DNA from: Methanofastidiosum sp.
Lineage (GTDB): Archaea; Methanobacteriota_B; Thermococci; Methanofastidiosales; Methanofastidiosaceae
Length of the DNA: 48,761 nt
Assembly (NCBI GenBank): GCA_013178285.1
Contig: JABLXD010000013.1
Location: 1-48,761 of the forward strand
Reading direction: 5' to 3'
Within the stretch, counting starts at the first letter, position 1, and each line of letters opens with the position of its first letter. A program made the position numbers and the translations under genes. Of this stretch, positions 38,914-47,570 are shown one piece after another. The notes under the pieces are model-generated. The model worked only from the letters and a program-made list of their open reading frames with translations, was not told the DNA's origin and ran no database searches.

Positions 38914-40044
38914 TTATATTTTCGACATTGGAGCTAGAATAGATGGAAGTTCTGTTTTATATCCAAGTTCTTTTAGAGCCATCTGTAAACATGCCATGGT
39001 CAATATTATTTCTTTTTCAGAAACGCTTCCCATGTGGCCAATCCTGATTATTTTTCCTTTAAGATGGTCCTGTCCTCCCGCTATGACTATCCCATGTTTT
39101 TCTCTCATTACTTTGACTAACTCTTGGCCGTCTATACCTTCTGGAGCCATTATTGAGGTAACGGTATTTGAGCATGTCTTTTCATCTTTTGGGAAAAGTG
39201 TAAGGCCTATTGATTTTGCAGCATCTCTTGTTGCCTTTGCCAATTTTTCATGTTTCTTAATCCAGTTCTCAAATCCGTATTCATCGATAATGTCTAAAGC
39301 TTCTTTTAAACCGTAAGTCATTGATACAGGTTGGGTATATGGTGCTTTGTATTTGTTATTCTTATACTTCTTTAAATTAAGATAATAACATGTTCCATCT
39401 GTTTTTTCAATTACATCCCATGCTTTCTGACTAACTGAAATAAAACACATCCCGGGAGGTAATCCAATACATTTTTGGCTACCTGATGCACATATATCAA
39501 CTCCCCAGTTGTCAACTTCAATATTGTCCCCTCCAAGAGAAGAAATAGTGTCAACAACTAAAAGAGCTTTAGTATTCTTAACTATTTTACCAATTTCTGC
39601 TACTGGATTTCTAACTCCTGTAGATGTTTCATTGTGCACCATTGTTACTGCTTTGATAGAAGGATCTTTTTCTAAGGCTTCTTTGACGTCATTTGTATTT
39701 ATTGGCATTCCCCATTCGTACTTTAATTCTATTACCGCACCTTTGTAAGCCTTTACTATATCTCTAAACCTCTCTCCAAACTTGCCAGATGTAATGCATA
39801 ATACCTTATCCCCTGGTTGAACGACATTGGCTATTGCAGCGTCCATTGCAGCTGTTCCAGAACCAGCTATTATGAAAACATCGTTTTTAGTTTTAAAGAT
39901 CTTTTTCATTCTCTCTGATTGTTCCATGAAGAGTTTGTTAAATTCTTCGCCCCTATGGGGCATGATTTTCATTGACATAGCCCTGAATACCCTAGGATGT
40001 ACTGGTATTGGGCCAGGTATCATGAGTAAAAAGTCTTCATTCAT
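38914..40044 (-). CDS. Class V aminotransferase (serine/alanine-glyoxylate type)
   Basis: This is a 376-aa PLP enzyme. Motifs: LLMIPGPIPVHPRVFRAMSM (about 6-25), IIAGSGTAAMDAAIANVV (cofactor phosphate loop, about 58-75), VVDTISSLGG (PLP ring Asp, about 163-172), SGSQKCIGLPPGMCFISVSQ (Schiff-base Lys, about 188) and GKIIRIGHMGSVSEKEI near the end. It fits the serine-pyruvate/alanine-glyoxylate aminotransferase group, which in methanogens can supply serine, glycine or phosphonate-type pathways; the exact substrate is not visible. It stands alone, with the operon start at ATG 40044. Confidence 0.92.
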   Translation of the reverse strand: MNEDFLLMIPGPIPVHPRVFRAMSMKIMPHRGEEFNKLFMEQSERMKKIFKTKNDVFIIAGSGTAAMDAAIANVVQPGDKVLCITSGKFGERFRDIVKAYKGAVIELKYEWGMPINTNDVKEALEKDPSIKAVTMVHNETSTGVRNPVAEIGKIVKNTKALLVVDTISSLGGDNIEVDNWGVDICASGSQKCIGLPPGMCFISVSQKAWDVIEKTDGTCYYLNLKKYKNNKYKAPYTQPVSMTYGLKEALDIIDEYGFENWIKKHEKLAKATRDAAKSIGLTLFPKDEKTCSNTVTSIMAPEGIDGQELVKVMREKHGIVIAGGQDHLKGKIIRIGHMGSVSEKEIILTMACLQMALKELGYKTELPSILAPMSKI

Positions 40045-40153
40045 ATAATCACGACACTATTTTAACCAAAATAAACATATATAAGATTATCTTATCTAAC
40101 CGTAAATTAAAAAGTGTTAGAATAGAATAAATCTCAAGAATATTAAAACAAAA

Positions 40154-40351
40154 TTACATTATTTCTTTGTGAGTCATTAGTCTTGTTGTGTAGCCAGCTA
40201 TCCTGTTCAAAAGTTTATGTGTAGGTACATCGATTAAGTCTTTAATAATTAACTTGTTCTCTTCAAAATCTTTTGTAAGCTCGTTTCTGTGCTTTTCGAC
40301 TAACTGTCTTGAAATTCTTTTAATGAATGATGGTCTGATTCTTCCCAACAT
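40154..40351 (-). CDS. rps17e: Small ribosomal subunit protein eS17
   Basis: This is a 65-aa protein with the eS17 signature GRIRPSFIKRISRQLVEKHR (about 3-22), KDFEENKLIIKDLIDVPTHK (about 27-46) and LLNRIAGYTTRLM (about 47-59). GGAGGTGTA precedes ATG 40351. Full archaeal length. It stands apart from other ribosomal genes and is divergent from mtxX. Confidence 0.95.
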   Translation of the reverse strand: MLGRIRPSFIKRISRQLVEKHRNELTKDFEENKLIIKDLIDVPTHKLLNRIAGYTTRLMTHKEIM

Positions 40352-40457
40352 TACACCTCCATTTTAAATGAAATGGCATAGTATGCTTTTTAAAATTATC
40401 GTCAAGATACTAGTTTTTCCAGTAGGTATGGCCCATTTATCTAAGGAATTACAGAAA

Positions 40458-40467
40458 ATATTTAAGT
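40458..40467 (+). promoter_or_regulatory. TATA box for mtxX
   Basis: ATATTTAAGT about 25 nt before ATG 40488 and the absence of a ribosome binding site indicate a leaderless mRNA. Confidence 0.45.
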
Positions 40468-40487
40468 AATAGAAATATTAAACGTTC

Positions 40488-41225
40488 ATGCTCAACACTA
40501 TAAATAACCTAATTAATCCAAATCTTACAATTGGTATTGGGGCCTATGAAAATCCAGATAAAATTGAAGATGCAGTAAAAAGTGTTGATTTTTGTAATGT
40601 TGAAGTATTCGATGATTCTTCAAAAATTATTTCATCTCTTAAAAAAGGTGAAATAGACGCCATAGTTAGGGGAACTCTTCAAAGTTCTGAGTTTTTAAAA
40701 GAAGTGAAGGGTAATTTTGGGATAGATAAAATATATAGAATCGGCCTATTGGGAACCTATGACAAAAAATATTTCTTTTTTGCACCTCTTGGTATTGATG
40801 AAGGAGAGGATCTAAAAGAAAAAGAAATGTTTGTTGAATATGCTAAAGATTTGTTAAAAAGATTTAAAGTTGAACCAAAAATATCCGCCCTATCTGGAGG
40901 GCGAACTAAGGATTTAGGAAGGTCTGAAAGGGTTGACAAAAGCATTCTAGAAGCTGAGGCTTTGGCAGAAAAATACGGTATAGATCACGCTCAAATCTTA
41001 ATTGAAAATGCAATAACATCGTCTAATTTTATACTAGCTCCAGACGGGATTTCAGGTAATTTAGTTTATAGGACATTAATACACCTCGGGGGAGGAAGTT
41101 CTCACGGAGCGTTATACTATCCTTTAGCTGTTGATGACATAATAATTGTCGATACATCAAGAGCTGCACCAAAAGAAGAGTATATTTCTTCAATAGCTCT
41201 TGCAAACGCTATTAAGAATTACTGA
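40488..41225 (+). CDS. mtxX: MtxX, methanogenesis marker 4, phosphotransacetylase-like
   Basis: This is a 245-aa protein of the MtxX family, named from methanogen methyltransferase genes. It resembles phosphate acetyl/butyryltransferases: EIDAIVRGTLQSSEFLKEVK (about 51-70), FFFAPLGIDEGEDL (about 98-111), PKISALSGGRTKDLGRSERV (about 128-147), and the C-terminal APDGISGNLVYRTLIHLGGG (about 185-204) with SSHGALYYPLAVDDIIIVDT. The exact reaction is unknown. The family is a hallmark of methanogens. Its end overlaps the convergent surE gene by seven bases. Confidence 0.88.
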   Translation: MLNTINNLINPNLTIGIGAYENPDKIEDAVKSVDFCNVEVFDDSSKIISSLKKGEIDAIVRGTLQSSEFLKEVKGNFGIDKIYRIGLLGTYDKKYFFFAPLGIDEGEDLKEKEMFVEYAKDLLKRFKVEPKISALSGGRTKDLGRSERVDKSILEAEALAEKYGIDHAQILIENAITSSNFILAPDGISGNLVYRTLIHLGGGSSHGALYYPLAVDDIIIVDTSRAAPKEEYISSIALANAIKNY

Positions 41226-42004
41226 TTAAATGAATTAATTATCTTATCTATGTTTACCACATTATTCCAAGATCTCATTTCATTGTGATTAGTTGCATCA
41301 AGATGTATTGGGGTTAATGATACTTTGTTTTGTTTTATTGTTGAATAATCTGTGCCTTCTTCAACAAAGCCTCCAGGGGGTTTACCAAATACTTTAAAAT
41401 ACATTTTGCCTTCTTCTTTGTCTGTTTCAAAAGGTTCGTCATAGTAAACCCTTCTTCCTAGCCTTGTTACCTCAACGCCTTTTAATTCATTGAAAGGAAC
41501 AGAAGGAACGTTTATGTTTAGAAGAGTATCAGTTGGCAATTTATTAAAATTCCAAGAGTCAAATAGTATTTCTAAAAATTTTGTCGCCGTATCGAACATC
41601 GGATTAAAATAATCAGATGATGAGATTGCTATTGAGGGGATCCCATTTATAATTCCTTCTCTTGCTGCAGATACAGTTCCGGAATAGTAGATATCATAAG
41701 AGATGTTCTCCCCATGGTTTATTCCCGAAAGGATTAGGTCAATTTTTTCCCTCATGAAATGTCTTATTGCAAGAGCTACACAGTCTACAGGCGTTCCAGA
41801 AACTATGTAATCCGTTCTTTTTTTGTCTTCTAAATACAACCCTTCGACTTCAATTTTTTTAAATATAGAATAACTGTGTCCGATCCCGCTGCAATTTTCT
41901 TTTGGTGCTATGACAACTACTTCACCCAGAGATTCTGCGACTTCTGTCAGTTTTTTTAATCCTTCTCTTCCGTAGCCATCATCATTAGTTACAAGTATTT
42001 TCAT
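41219..42004 (-). CDS. surE: 5'/3'-nucleotidase SurE
   Basis: This is a 261-aa protein. SurE signature: MKILVTNDDGYGREGLKKLT (metal-binding DD, about 8-9), VVIAPKENCSGIGHSYSIF (about 33-51), VSGTPVDCVALAIRHFM, DLILSGINHGENISYDIYYS (metal-binding Asn) and GTVSAAREGIINGIPSIAIS. It removes phosphate from nucleoside monophosphates. The length is normal and all metal ligands are present. It lies 34 nt downstream of orc1/cdc6 on the same strand and may be cotranscribed. Confidence 0.95.
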   Translation of the reverse strand: MKILVTNDDGYGREGLKKLTEVAESLGEVVVIAPKENCSGIGHSYSIFKKIEVEGLYLEDKKRTDYIVSGTPVDCVALAIRHFMREKIDLILSGINHGENISYDIYYSGTVSAAREGIINGIPSIAISSSDYFNPMFDTATKFLEILFDSWNFNKLPTDTLLNINVPSVPFNELKGVEVTRLGRRVYYDEPFETDKEEGKMYFKVFGKPPGGFVEEGTDYSTIKQNKVSLTPIHLDATNHNEMRSWNNVVNIDKIINSFNQ

Positions 42005-42038
42005 TTGAACTAAAGAGGCTATAAGTTACTTTTAAAGG

Positions 42039-43166
42039 TTATTCCTTAATAATATCCAGTATTGCCTCTTTAGGCACTCTTAAGTGGATCAGATTTTGCT
42101 TTCCTCGGCCTCTTGATTGTGCCCTTTGAATATCAACGATTTTAAGATTCTCAAGTTTTGTTGTTGCTTTTCTAAAGAGTTCGTATGACATTTCATCCGC
42201 CAAGATATTGAAGAAATCGTTAGCTTTTGTAAACTTGCCCGAATTTTCTGCTATAACTTTCAGGACTTTTTTATCAGTTTTAGACAAGCCGTCGAAAACA
42301 TTTTCAACATGTAGAGAAGAGCTAATACGTTCTATTGCTTTTTCAATGTCCTCAGTATTAATTTTTCTTCTTGCTTGGATTTCTGCCAACATTCCTGCTT
42401 CTTTTATTCCCCTTATACCTAGTCTTAAGTCACCTTTATCAAAAGTTATTTCGGAGATTTTATCTAGAACTTCATCTTCCATTACTCCAGGATATAATCC
42501 AATATCACAACGATACCTAAGGATATCTTTTATTGTAGACTGAGAATAAGGTTTAAAGTGGACTTCATTTGGCATGAATACTGTCCTAATCTTTTCTGAA
42601 ACTTTAAATGAAAAAGCATTGTCTGTAACAATTCCAATAATCCCGGTCTTGACACCTGGAAAGATCTCATGGGCCCTTAGAATTTTATAAAGAATATTTT
42701 CTGCAATATTTACATGAAACAAGAAATCAACATCATCCAATGCAACAAGTAATCTTTTACCTTTTTTTTGTAATTCCCCCATAGTATACTCATAAAGAGT
42801 CGTTAAAGGTTTACCCGTTTCTACAGGAGGATAGCCAAAAATACCTCTAAAAATTTGTGACATTATAGAGAATTCCCGATAGTGGAACTGGCAGTTGATA
42901 TACACCGGTATGACATCATTTGAGACTTCGGTAATCTCCTTAAATAGCAGTTTAACTGACGTTGTCTTCCCAGTACCTGTTGGTCCAAGTATGATTGTAT
43001 TTGTTGGAAGGTCTCCTTTGATTAGAGGTTTTACATTGTGCGAAATTGCCTCAATTTCATTATCCCTGAACTTAAAAACATCGGGGATATAACTAAGGTC
43101 AAAAACTTCTGGGGCTCTGAATAAGGATTCGTCCCACATCAAGATATCTTTTATTTTGCTTGACAT
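42039..43166 (-). CDS. orc1/cdc6: Orc1/Cdc6 replication initiator
   Basis: This is a 375-aa protein with an AAA+ core and winged helix. Walker A is ILGPTGTGKTTSVKLLF (about 58-74), Walker B is LLVALDDVDFLFHV (about 138-151), sensor-1 region GIIGIVTDNAFSF, sensor 2 GDLRLGIRGIKEAGMLAEI (about 246-264, the arginines that contact ATP). The C-terminal winged helix follows (about 290-375, LSKTDKKVLKVIAENSGKFT). It recognises replication origins and loads MCM. The non-coding gap upstream (43330-43530) is the natural place to look for an origin. Confidence 0.95.
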   Translation of the reverse strand: MSSKIKDILMWDESLFRAPEVFDLSYIPDVFKFRDNEIEAISHNVKPLIKGDLPTNTIILGPTGTGKTTSVKLLFKEITEVSNDVIPVYINCQFHYREFSIMSQIFRGIFGYPPVETGKPLTTLYEYTMGELQKKGKRLLVALDDVDFLFHVNIAENILYKILRAHEIFPGVKTGIIGIVTDNAFSFKVSEKIRTVFMPNEVHFKPYSQSTIKDILRYRCDIGLYPGVMEDEVLDKISEITFDKGDLRLGIRGIKEAGMLAEIQARRKINTEDIEKAIERISSSLHVENVFDGLSKTDKKVLKVIAENSGKFTKANDFFNILADEMSYELFRKATTKLENLKIVDIQRAQSRGRGKQNLIHLRVPKEAILDIIKE

Positions 43167-43194
43167 AACTAAATAAAAAAATTATTTTAGGTTT

Positions 43195-43329
43195 TTATAC
43201 TTTAGCTACTTCCATGAAAATATTTGATAAGACAAAATTCTTATCGCTTTTTTCAGCATTTGCATGTTCTATTGCCTTTTCAATTAATAATGGAAAAGGA
43301 ACTTTTTTTGAAGTTTTGTATTCCTGCAT
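43195..43329 (-). CDS. Small protein, 44 aa, upstream of orc1/cdc6
   Basis: The start is ATG 43329 with a perfect GGTGAT (43338-43333) three bases upstream. It encodes MQEYKTSKKVPFPLLIEKAI, then EHANAEKSDKNFVLSNIFME and VAKV, a soluble helical peptide of unknown family. It is read in the same direction as orc1/cdc6 and ends 28 nt before its start, so it is probably the first gene of that operon. The ribosome site, plausible codon use and position support a real gene. Confidence 0.6.
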   Translation of the reverse strand: MQEYKTSKKVPFPLLIEKAIEHANAEKSDKNFVLSNIFMEVAKV

Positions 43330-43434
43330 ATAATCACCAATTAATTTATGTATGGCCCCAATATAAAGTAAGCCTTAGTGAGATATTTTATTTTTTATTA
43401 ATTTATAGTCTGCAAATAGCTCAAAATTACATAA

Positions 43435-43487
43435 AATTAGATAATAAAGGGTTTTATCTAATTCTAAGAAATAATTAATTTTAGAAT
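43435..43487. repeat. Two adjacent dyads near orc1/cdc6
   Basis: AATTAGATAA (43435-43444) and TTATCTAATT (43454-43463) are perfect 10-bp inverted repeats with a 9-nt loop. ATTCTAA (43461-43467) and TTAGAAT (43481-43487) form a second 7-bp dyad sharing three bases with the first. The 43330-43530 gap between the 44-aa and 34-aa genes is AT-rich and otherwise empty. Origin structure or initiator-binding sites are possible; no consensus ORB element is recognisable. Confidence 0.4.
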
Positions 43488-43530
43488 AGTTAATAGAAAG
43501 CTATTTAATCCCAAATATACTAATCAATTC

Positions 43531-43635
43531 ATGAAATCTGACGAAAGAAAGAAACTGATGATTATAGTTATGACCATTATAGTTTGTGGAATGTTACTTC
43601 TATCATCTCTCCAGATATTTTTCTTTTTTAGATAG
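43531..43635 (+). CDS. Very small single-helix membrane protein, 34 aa
   Basis: The start is ATG 43531 with an AT-rich promoter-like CTATTTAATC about 30 nt upstream. It encodes MKSDERKKLMIIVMTIIVCG and MLLLSSLQIFFFFR: a charged N-terminus followed by one membrane helix (about 9-33). No Shine-Dalgarno site, so it is probably leaderless. I do not recognise it; membrane micropeptides of this size are commonly missed. Confidence is limited because of the length. Confidence 0.45.
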   Translation: MKSDERKKLMIIVMTIIVCGMLLLSSLQIFFFFR

Positions 43636-43674
43636 TATTTAGAATATAAAAATAAAATATTATTTGAGATATAA

Positions 43675-43776
43675 TTAACCAAAATTTTCAAAATAATAGC
43701 AGAAAAATACTGCGGCTATGCTAAGAACAAATATAGTATACCCAAATATTAAATCTACGATTTCCTCTCCTTTCAA
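43675..43776 (-). CDS. Possible very small membrane protein, 33 aa, TTG start
   Basis: TTG 43776 is preceded by AAGGGGATTA within a few bases. It encodes LKGEEIVDLIFGYTIFVLSI and AAVFFCYYFENFG, one hydrophobic helix (about 9-28). It is convergent with the 34-aa membrane protein and downstream of PAN on the same strand (after a 120-nt gap). The ribosome site and hydrophobic pattern support it, but the start codon and length leave doubt. Confidence 0.35.
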   Translation of the reverse strand: MKGEEIVDLIFGYTIFVLSIAAVFFCYYFENFG

Positions 43777-43896
43777 ATAATCCCCTTAATATAATAGAAT
43801 CCAAGGTAAATAAAGTTTACTATAAGAAATAAGTAAAAAATAAAAAATATGTCAGACCGCCCATCTCTCATCATCAGTCAGACGCTGTCGGTTTCC

Positions 43897-45105
43897 TCAT
43901 CCATACATTCCAATTAGGGAATTATTCTGATACTCTGATGATGTAATTCTTGATACTGAGCATTTAAAGTCTTCGGAAGTTACATAGTCCCTTTCTTCTC
44001 TGATGGCTGCCATTCCCGCTTCAGTACATAGAGATCTAATCTCTGCCCCAGATAAACCATCTATTAGCCCAATAATTTCTGAATAATCAAGATTTTTGAT
44101 ATTCATGTTTCTAGAGTGAATCTTAAAGATATCAAGACACTCTTCCCTTGTGGGGGGCGGTATTTCAATTAATCTGTCAAATCTGCCAGGCCTTAAAAGT
44201 GCAGGGTCTAGCATATCTACTCTGTTTGTAGCTCCAATAATCTTTACCTGCCCTCTTGGATCAAAGCCATCAAGCTCTGCTAAAAGCTGCATCATAGTTC
44301 TAGCAACTTCCCTATCGCCGCTTATGCCTGTATCGACACGCCTTGCCCCAATAGCATCAATCTCATCAATAAATAGAATTGAAGGGGCTTTTTCTCTGGC
44401 AAGATTAAAAACTTCCCTTACCATTCTAGCTCCCTCTCCAATATATTTTCTAACGAATTCTGATCCAACAACTCTAATGAAAGTAGAATCTGTTTCATTT
44501 GCAACTGCTTTAACAATTAGGGTTTTCCCATTTCCTGGTGGTCCGTGTAACAAGACCCCATGCGGAGGCTCTATCCCTACTTTATCAAAGAGTTCAGGCC
44601 TTTTTAGGGGTAGTTCAACTGTTTCTTTAATTTTATTTATCTGATCCCTAAGACCTCCAATTTCAAAGTAAGTTACCCCTGTTTTAGACATTACTTCCAT
44701 CCCACAAACTTCAGGATCTTTTGAGGAGGGTAAAACTTCCATTATTGAAAGATTTCTTTGATTACACGCTACTAAGGCTCCAGGTATAAGATCTTTTAAA
44801 TCAACATTAGAACATGCACTAACGACAAATTTTGGTCCACTAGAACTTTTTATTATAACCTTAGAAGAATCTATAGCCTCAACTACAACTCCTGTTATTA
44901 AGGGGGGTGCATTTAATCTTTCCAATTCTTTTTTGAGGCCTTCATTTTCTTTTTCCAATCGGATTTTTTCCGTTATGAAACTTCTATTTTGTATCTCAAG
45001 AAGTTTCAATCGTTCTATTATCTTATCATTATATTGAACATCATTTTCATAAACATCTTCTTCGTCAAGTCTTTTTGTCCGATACTTAATACTACTGTCC
45101 ACCAT
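43897..45105 (-). CDS. pan: Proteasome-activating nucleotidase PAN
   Basis: This is a 402-aa protein from ATG 45105; GGGGTG sits three bases upstream, favouring it over TTG 45120. An N-terminal coiled coil (about 25-65) precedes an OB domain (ITGVVVEAIDSSKVIIKSSS), then the AAA+ ATPase: HGPPGNGKTLIVKAVANETD (Walker A), SILFIDEIDAIGARR (Walker B), ATNRVDMLDPALLRPGRFDR (sensor 1 and arginine fingers). The last three residues M-Y-G fit the HbYX motif that docks into the 20S proteasome and opens its gate. It unfolds substrates for proteasomal degradation. Confidence 0.96.
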   Translation of the reverse strand: MVDSSIKYRTKRLDEEDVYENDVQYNDKIIERLKLLEIQNRSFITEKIRLEKENEGLKKELERLNAPPLITGVVVEAIDSSKVIIKSSSGPKFVVSACSNVDLKDLIPGALVACNQRNLSIMEVLPSSKDPEVCGMEVMSKTGVTYFEIGGLRDQINKIKETVELPLKRPELFDKVGIEPPHGVLLHGPPGNGKTLIVKAVANETDSTFIRVVGSEFVRKYIGEGARMVREVFNLAREKAPSILFIDEIDAIGARRVDTGISGDREVARTMMQLLAELDGFDPRGQVKIIGATNRVDMLDPALLRPGRFDRLIEIPPPTREECLDIFKIHSRNMNIKNLDYSEIIGLIDGLSGAEIRSLCTEAGMAAIREERDYVTSEDFKCSVSRITSSEYQNNSLIGMYG

Positions 45106-45278
45106 TAGCACCCCAAACAAGATGTATTAGATTTCACATCTTTATAAATGTTTCTACATTGAGTGTCATTAATGTAAGAATTGTTTTAAAAAAATCTTAC
45201 AATAGTGATTATCATTTTTAATAGTAATCAAAAACTCAAAACCCTTATAAATATTGAATTTGAAAAACTTTTGATAAG

Positions 45279-45770
45279 ATGATATGTGAAATATGTGGCA
45301 AGACTATACAAGGGAAAGTTTTCAATATAAGAGTTGAAGGTGCCAGTGTAAAGGTTTGTGATAAATGTTCTAGATTTGGAACAGACCGCCAGAGTTGGTC
45401 AAAGTTTGGGAAAGGGGCCATGGGTTCAGATGGCGTAGTGTTGCCTTCAAGGTCAAGGACAGGAATAGCTCCAAAATCTAAGGAAGATTATACATTAGTA
45501 GAAGACTACCATCTTGTTATAAAGGATGCTAGAGAAACAAAAGGTTGGTCACAAAAAGACCTTGCTAGAAAAATGAATGAAAAAGAGTCAATAATCCACC
45601 ATATTGAAACAGAAGGTTTTGCCCTATCAAATGAACTTATAATGAAGCTAGAAAAAGTCCTAAATATAAAACTCAAAGAAAAAGCAGACGAAGGAATTGA
45701 CATATCTAAATCAAAACAAAGTTTAAAGGAAACAACAATCGGCGACATAATCAAGATAAAGAAGAAGTAA
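45279..45770 (+). CDS. Multiprotein bridging factor MBF1-like transcription factor
   Basis: This is a 163-aa archaeal MBF1. An N-terminal zinc ribbon is formed by ICEICGKTIQG (about 2-12) and VKVCDKCSRFG (about 25-35), followed by a flexible linker and a Cro/C1-type HTH: LVIKDARETKGWSQKDLARK, MNEKESIIHHIETEGFALSN (about 79-118). It is thought to bridge or modulate TBP-dependent transcription or to bind ribosomes. TATA-like CTTATAAATA lies about 35 nt upstream (45244-45253). Its 3' end overlaps truD by 20 bp. Confidence 0.93.
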   Translation: MICEICGKTIQGKVFNIRVEGASVKVCDKCSRFGTDRQSWSKFGKGAMGSDGVVLPSRSRTGIAPKSKEDYTLVEDYHLVIKDARETKGWSQKDLARKMNEKESIIHHIETEGFALSNELIMKLEKVLNIKLKEKADEGIDISKSKQSLKETTIGDIIKIKKK

Positions 45771-46899
45771 GGTATCTTAAGAAAACTGTTGCATATTCTC
45801 CTTTGTAAAGGAAGAATTTGAATCTTGCTCCATCTTTTTCAATACTAAAAGAAAGATCTCTGTAGTCGCCCAATATGTTTCTATAAGCACCGTTAGATCC
45901 CAAAAATGGTGCTTCGTTGACACGAAAACTCTCTTTTATTATTCCGTCTTTTTCTAAAAGTTCCATCGATATTTTTCCTAAAAGGGATTTAGGGATTAAG
46001 GATCCATAACCAATTAACGGAGCTATAACTTTAATATTTCCTTTTTTTATGCCCTCTTTAACTCGAGTGAGATTAGAATTATTTACTTGTGTCCTATAGT
46101 AATGGCCTTCCCTTTCCATGGACACTAGGTCCCCAATTTCTGCCTCATTTAATGGTATTTCTTTTATTCTTTCCAAAACGGCCTCATTGAATATCTTTGC
46201 CTGGTAAGCGTGAACAAAAAGAGAAGAGGTAGAAGGAGGTAGAACAACAAAAGCATTCGAATAGTCTGGAGATTTTGATAAATACTCTAAAATTTGCCTT
46301 TCATTTCTCAATCTTGGATATGATTCATTTGCTTCCCCATATTTTCCATCTTTAATCAAATCAACTAATTCTTTACTAAGATTTTCTTTTAGCAACAGTT
46401 TTTCAATAGCTTCCTTGAAGTCCCCTTTTAGAATATGCAAACCAACCTCTTCATTTCCTCCGAATCTCTGCTCGCCAAAAAGATTTGGAAATCCCGAGTC
46501 GCTCTCTATCTGTTGGATGTTATGCTTTATAACTTCCTCAAAATTTTCAGGAATGTCTCTAACTAAAATGTTAAATTTGTTTCCAATTAAGTCACCAATA
46601 TCGATCTTTTGACCTTCTGAGAAATCGAATAGTTCAACATCTTTTAGCTCTAAGGACTTTATCGCATCGTTGTAGATTCTATCAACAGAAAAACTCTGTA
46701 TCGTAATAGCATGCCGATCCTTAAGTCCTGCATAACCAAATTTTCCAAAAGGTATACCTGTCTTTCTTGCAAGTTCATGGATGACATCAATAGTGTCCCT
46801 GTTTATTTTTTTTACTTTGAAAATAAGGTATTTGCCATTTTTAGTATTTATGACTTCCTCTACTTGAAAATCTTCTGGATACTTTTTTATTTCCATCAA
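45751..46899 (-). CDS. truD: tRNA pseudouridine(13) synthase TruD
   Basis: This is a 382-aa archaeal-type TruD. Catalytic motif FGYAGLKDRHAITIQSFSV (about 53-71) contains the nucleophile Asp. PNLFGEQRFGGNEEVGLHIL (about 137-156), LFVHAYQAKIFNEAVLERIK (about 224-243) and FLGSNGAYRNILGDYRDLSF near the end complete the family pattern, with the TruD insertion domain between about 150 and 310. It modifies U13 in tRNA. Two adjacent ATG codons (46899, 46896) can start it. It is the last gene of a leftward operon with two membrane-anchored proteins. Confidence 0.95.
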   Translation of the reverse strand: MMEIKKYPEDFQVEEVINTKNGKYLIFKVKKINRDTIDVIHELARKTGIPFGKFGYAGLKDRHAITIQSFSVDRIYNDAIKSLELKDVELFDFSEGQKIDIGDLIGNKFNILVRDIPENFEEVIKHNIQQIESDSGFPNLFGEQRFGGNEEVGLHILKGDFKEAIEKLLLKENLSKELVDLIKDGKYGEANESYPRLRNERQILEYLSKSPDYSNAFVVLPPSTSSLFVHAYQAKIFNEAVLERIKEIPLNEAEIGDLVSMEREGHYYRTQVNNSNLTRVKEGIKKGNIKVIAPLIGYGSLIPKSLLGKISMELLEKDGIIKESFRVNEAPFLGSNGAYRNILGDYRDLSFSIEKDGARFKFFLYKGEYATVFLRYLTSSLS

Positions 46900-46908
46900 A
46901 ACAGCCCA

Positions 46909-47562
46909 CTAGCTAACACGAGTGCTTATTTCTGTCAAATTAAAGAAATCCCCTACTCCAGTCCATCTAATTCTCAAAGGTCCGCTGTAAAGGCCAGGCG
47001 ATTGAGTCCTTAATATGACATCAAAGCTGATAGATTGTCTGGGGGAGAGAGAATCCACTGTAATCTCATTGCTTATCAGTCTAGCCCTTGGATCAGATAC
47101 CCTTACTAATTGGAATCCCCTCATATAGGATTCAGGAACGGATATCCTAATATTTTCGGCAGTTTCATTACTTGTATTTGTAAGAGTGAAGGATAGCCTT
47201 ACATTGTCACTTGGATGAAAAGTGGAAGATGTCCATTGGACTTCAGATGTAACCCATATTACAGGGATATCCCAAGATTCTAATTGAAGCTGTAAAACTT
47301 CATTTTTCTTTAATAAATCTTGAATTTGTAAGGTATAGTTTCTAACAACTGAATCATATTGAGCTTTTTCAGTTTCTAATACAACTAGCCTGTTTTCAAG
47401 AATTGTCTGCTGCCCCTGAAGCTTTGTTATTTCTTGATTTAGAGAATTTATAGTTTGAGTTAACTCTGCATTCTGATTGTTCAAAAGGCCAATATTATAA
47501 ACAGCTATTGCAAGACCTACTGCCAAAACAAATGTCGCTACAACAAATACTTCTTTTTTCAT
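46909..47562 (-). CDS. Membrane-anchored coiled-coil protein with CARDB-like beta domain
   Basis: This is a 217-aa protein. An N-terminal membrane helix (about 5-25, VFVVATFVLAVGLAIAVYNI) is followed by a long coiled coil (about 28-95, heptads such as LNQEITKLQGQQTILENRLV) and an extracellular beta-sandwich (about 105-215: FHPSDNVRLSFTLTNTSNET, PRQSISFDVILRTQSPGLYS). This looks like a cell-surface protein projected by a stalk. The start ATG 47562 has an AGGAGG-type site (GGAGGTTTT) just upstream. It is in one operon with the LCP-like gene and truD. Confidence 0.8.
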   Translation of the reverse strand: MKKEVFVVATFVLAVGLAIAVYNIGLLNNQNAELTQTINSLNQEITKLQGQQTILENRLVVLETEKAQYDSVVRNYTLQIQDLLKKNEVLQLQLESWDIPVIWVTSEVQWTSSTFHPSDNVRLSFTLTNTSNETAENIRISVPESYMRGFQLVRVSDPRARLISNEITVDSLSPRQSISFDVILRTQSPGLYSGPLRIRWTGVGDFFNLTEISTRVS

Positions 47563-47570
47563 AAAACCTC

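Noticed and set aside
43167-43896. Canonical origin recognition boxes
   Set aside because: I looked for the TTCCA...TGGAAA type core with a G-rich flank and found no convincing copy; only dyads remain.
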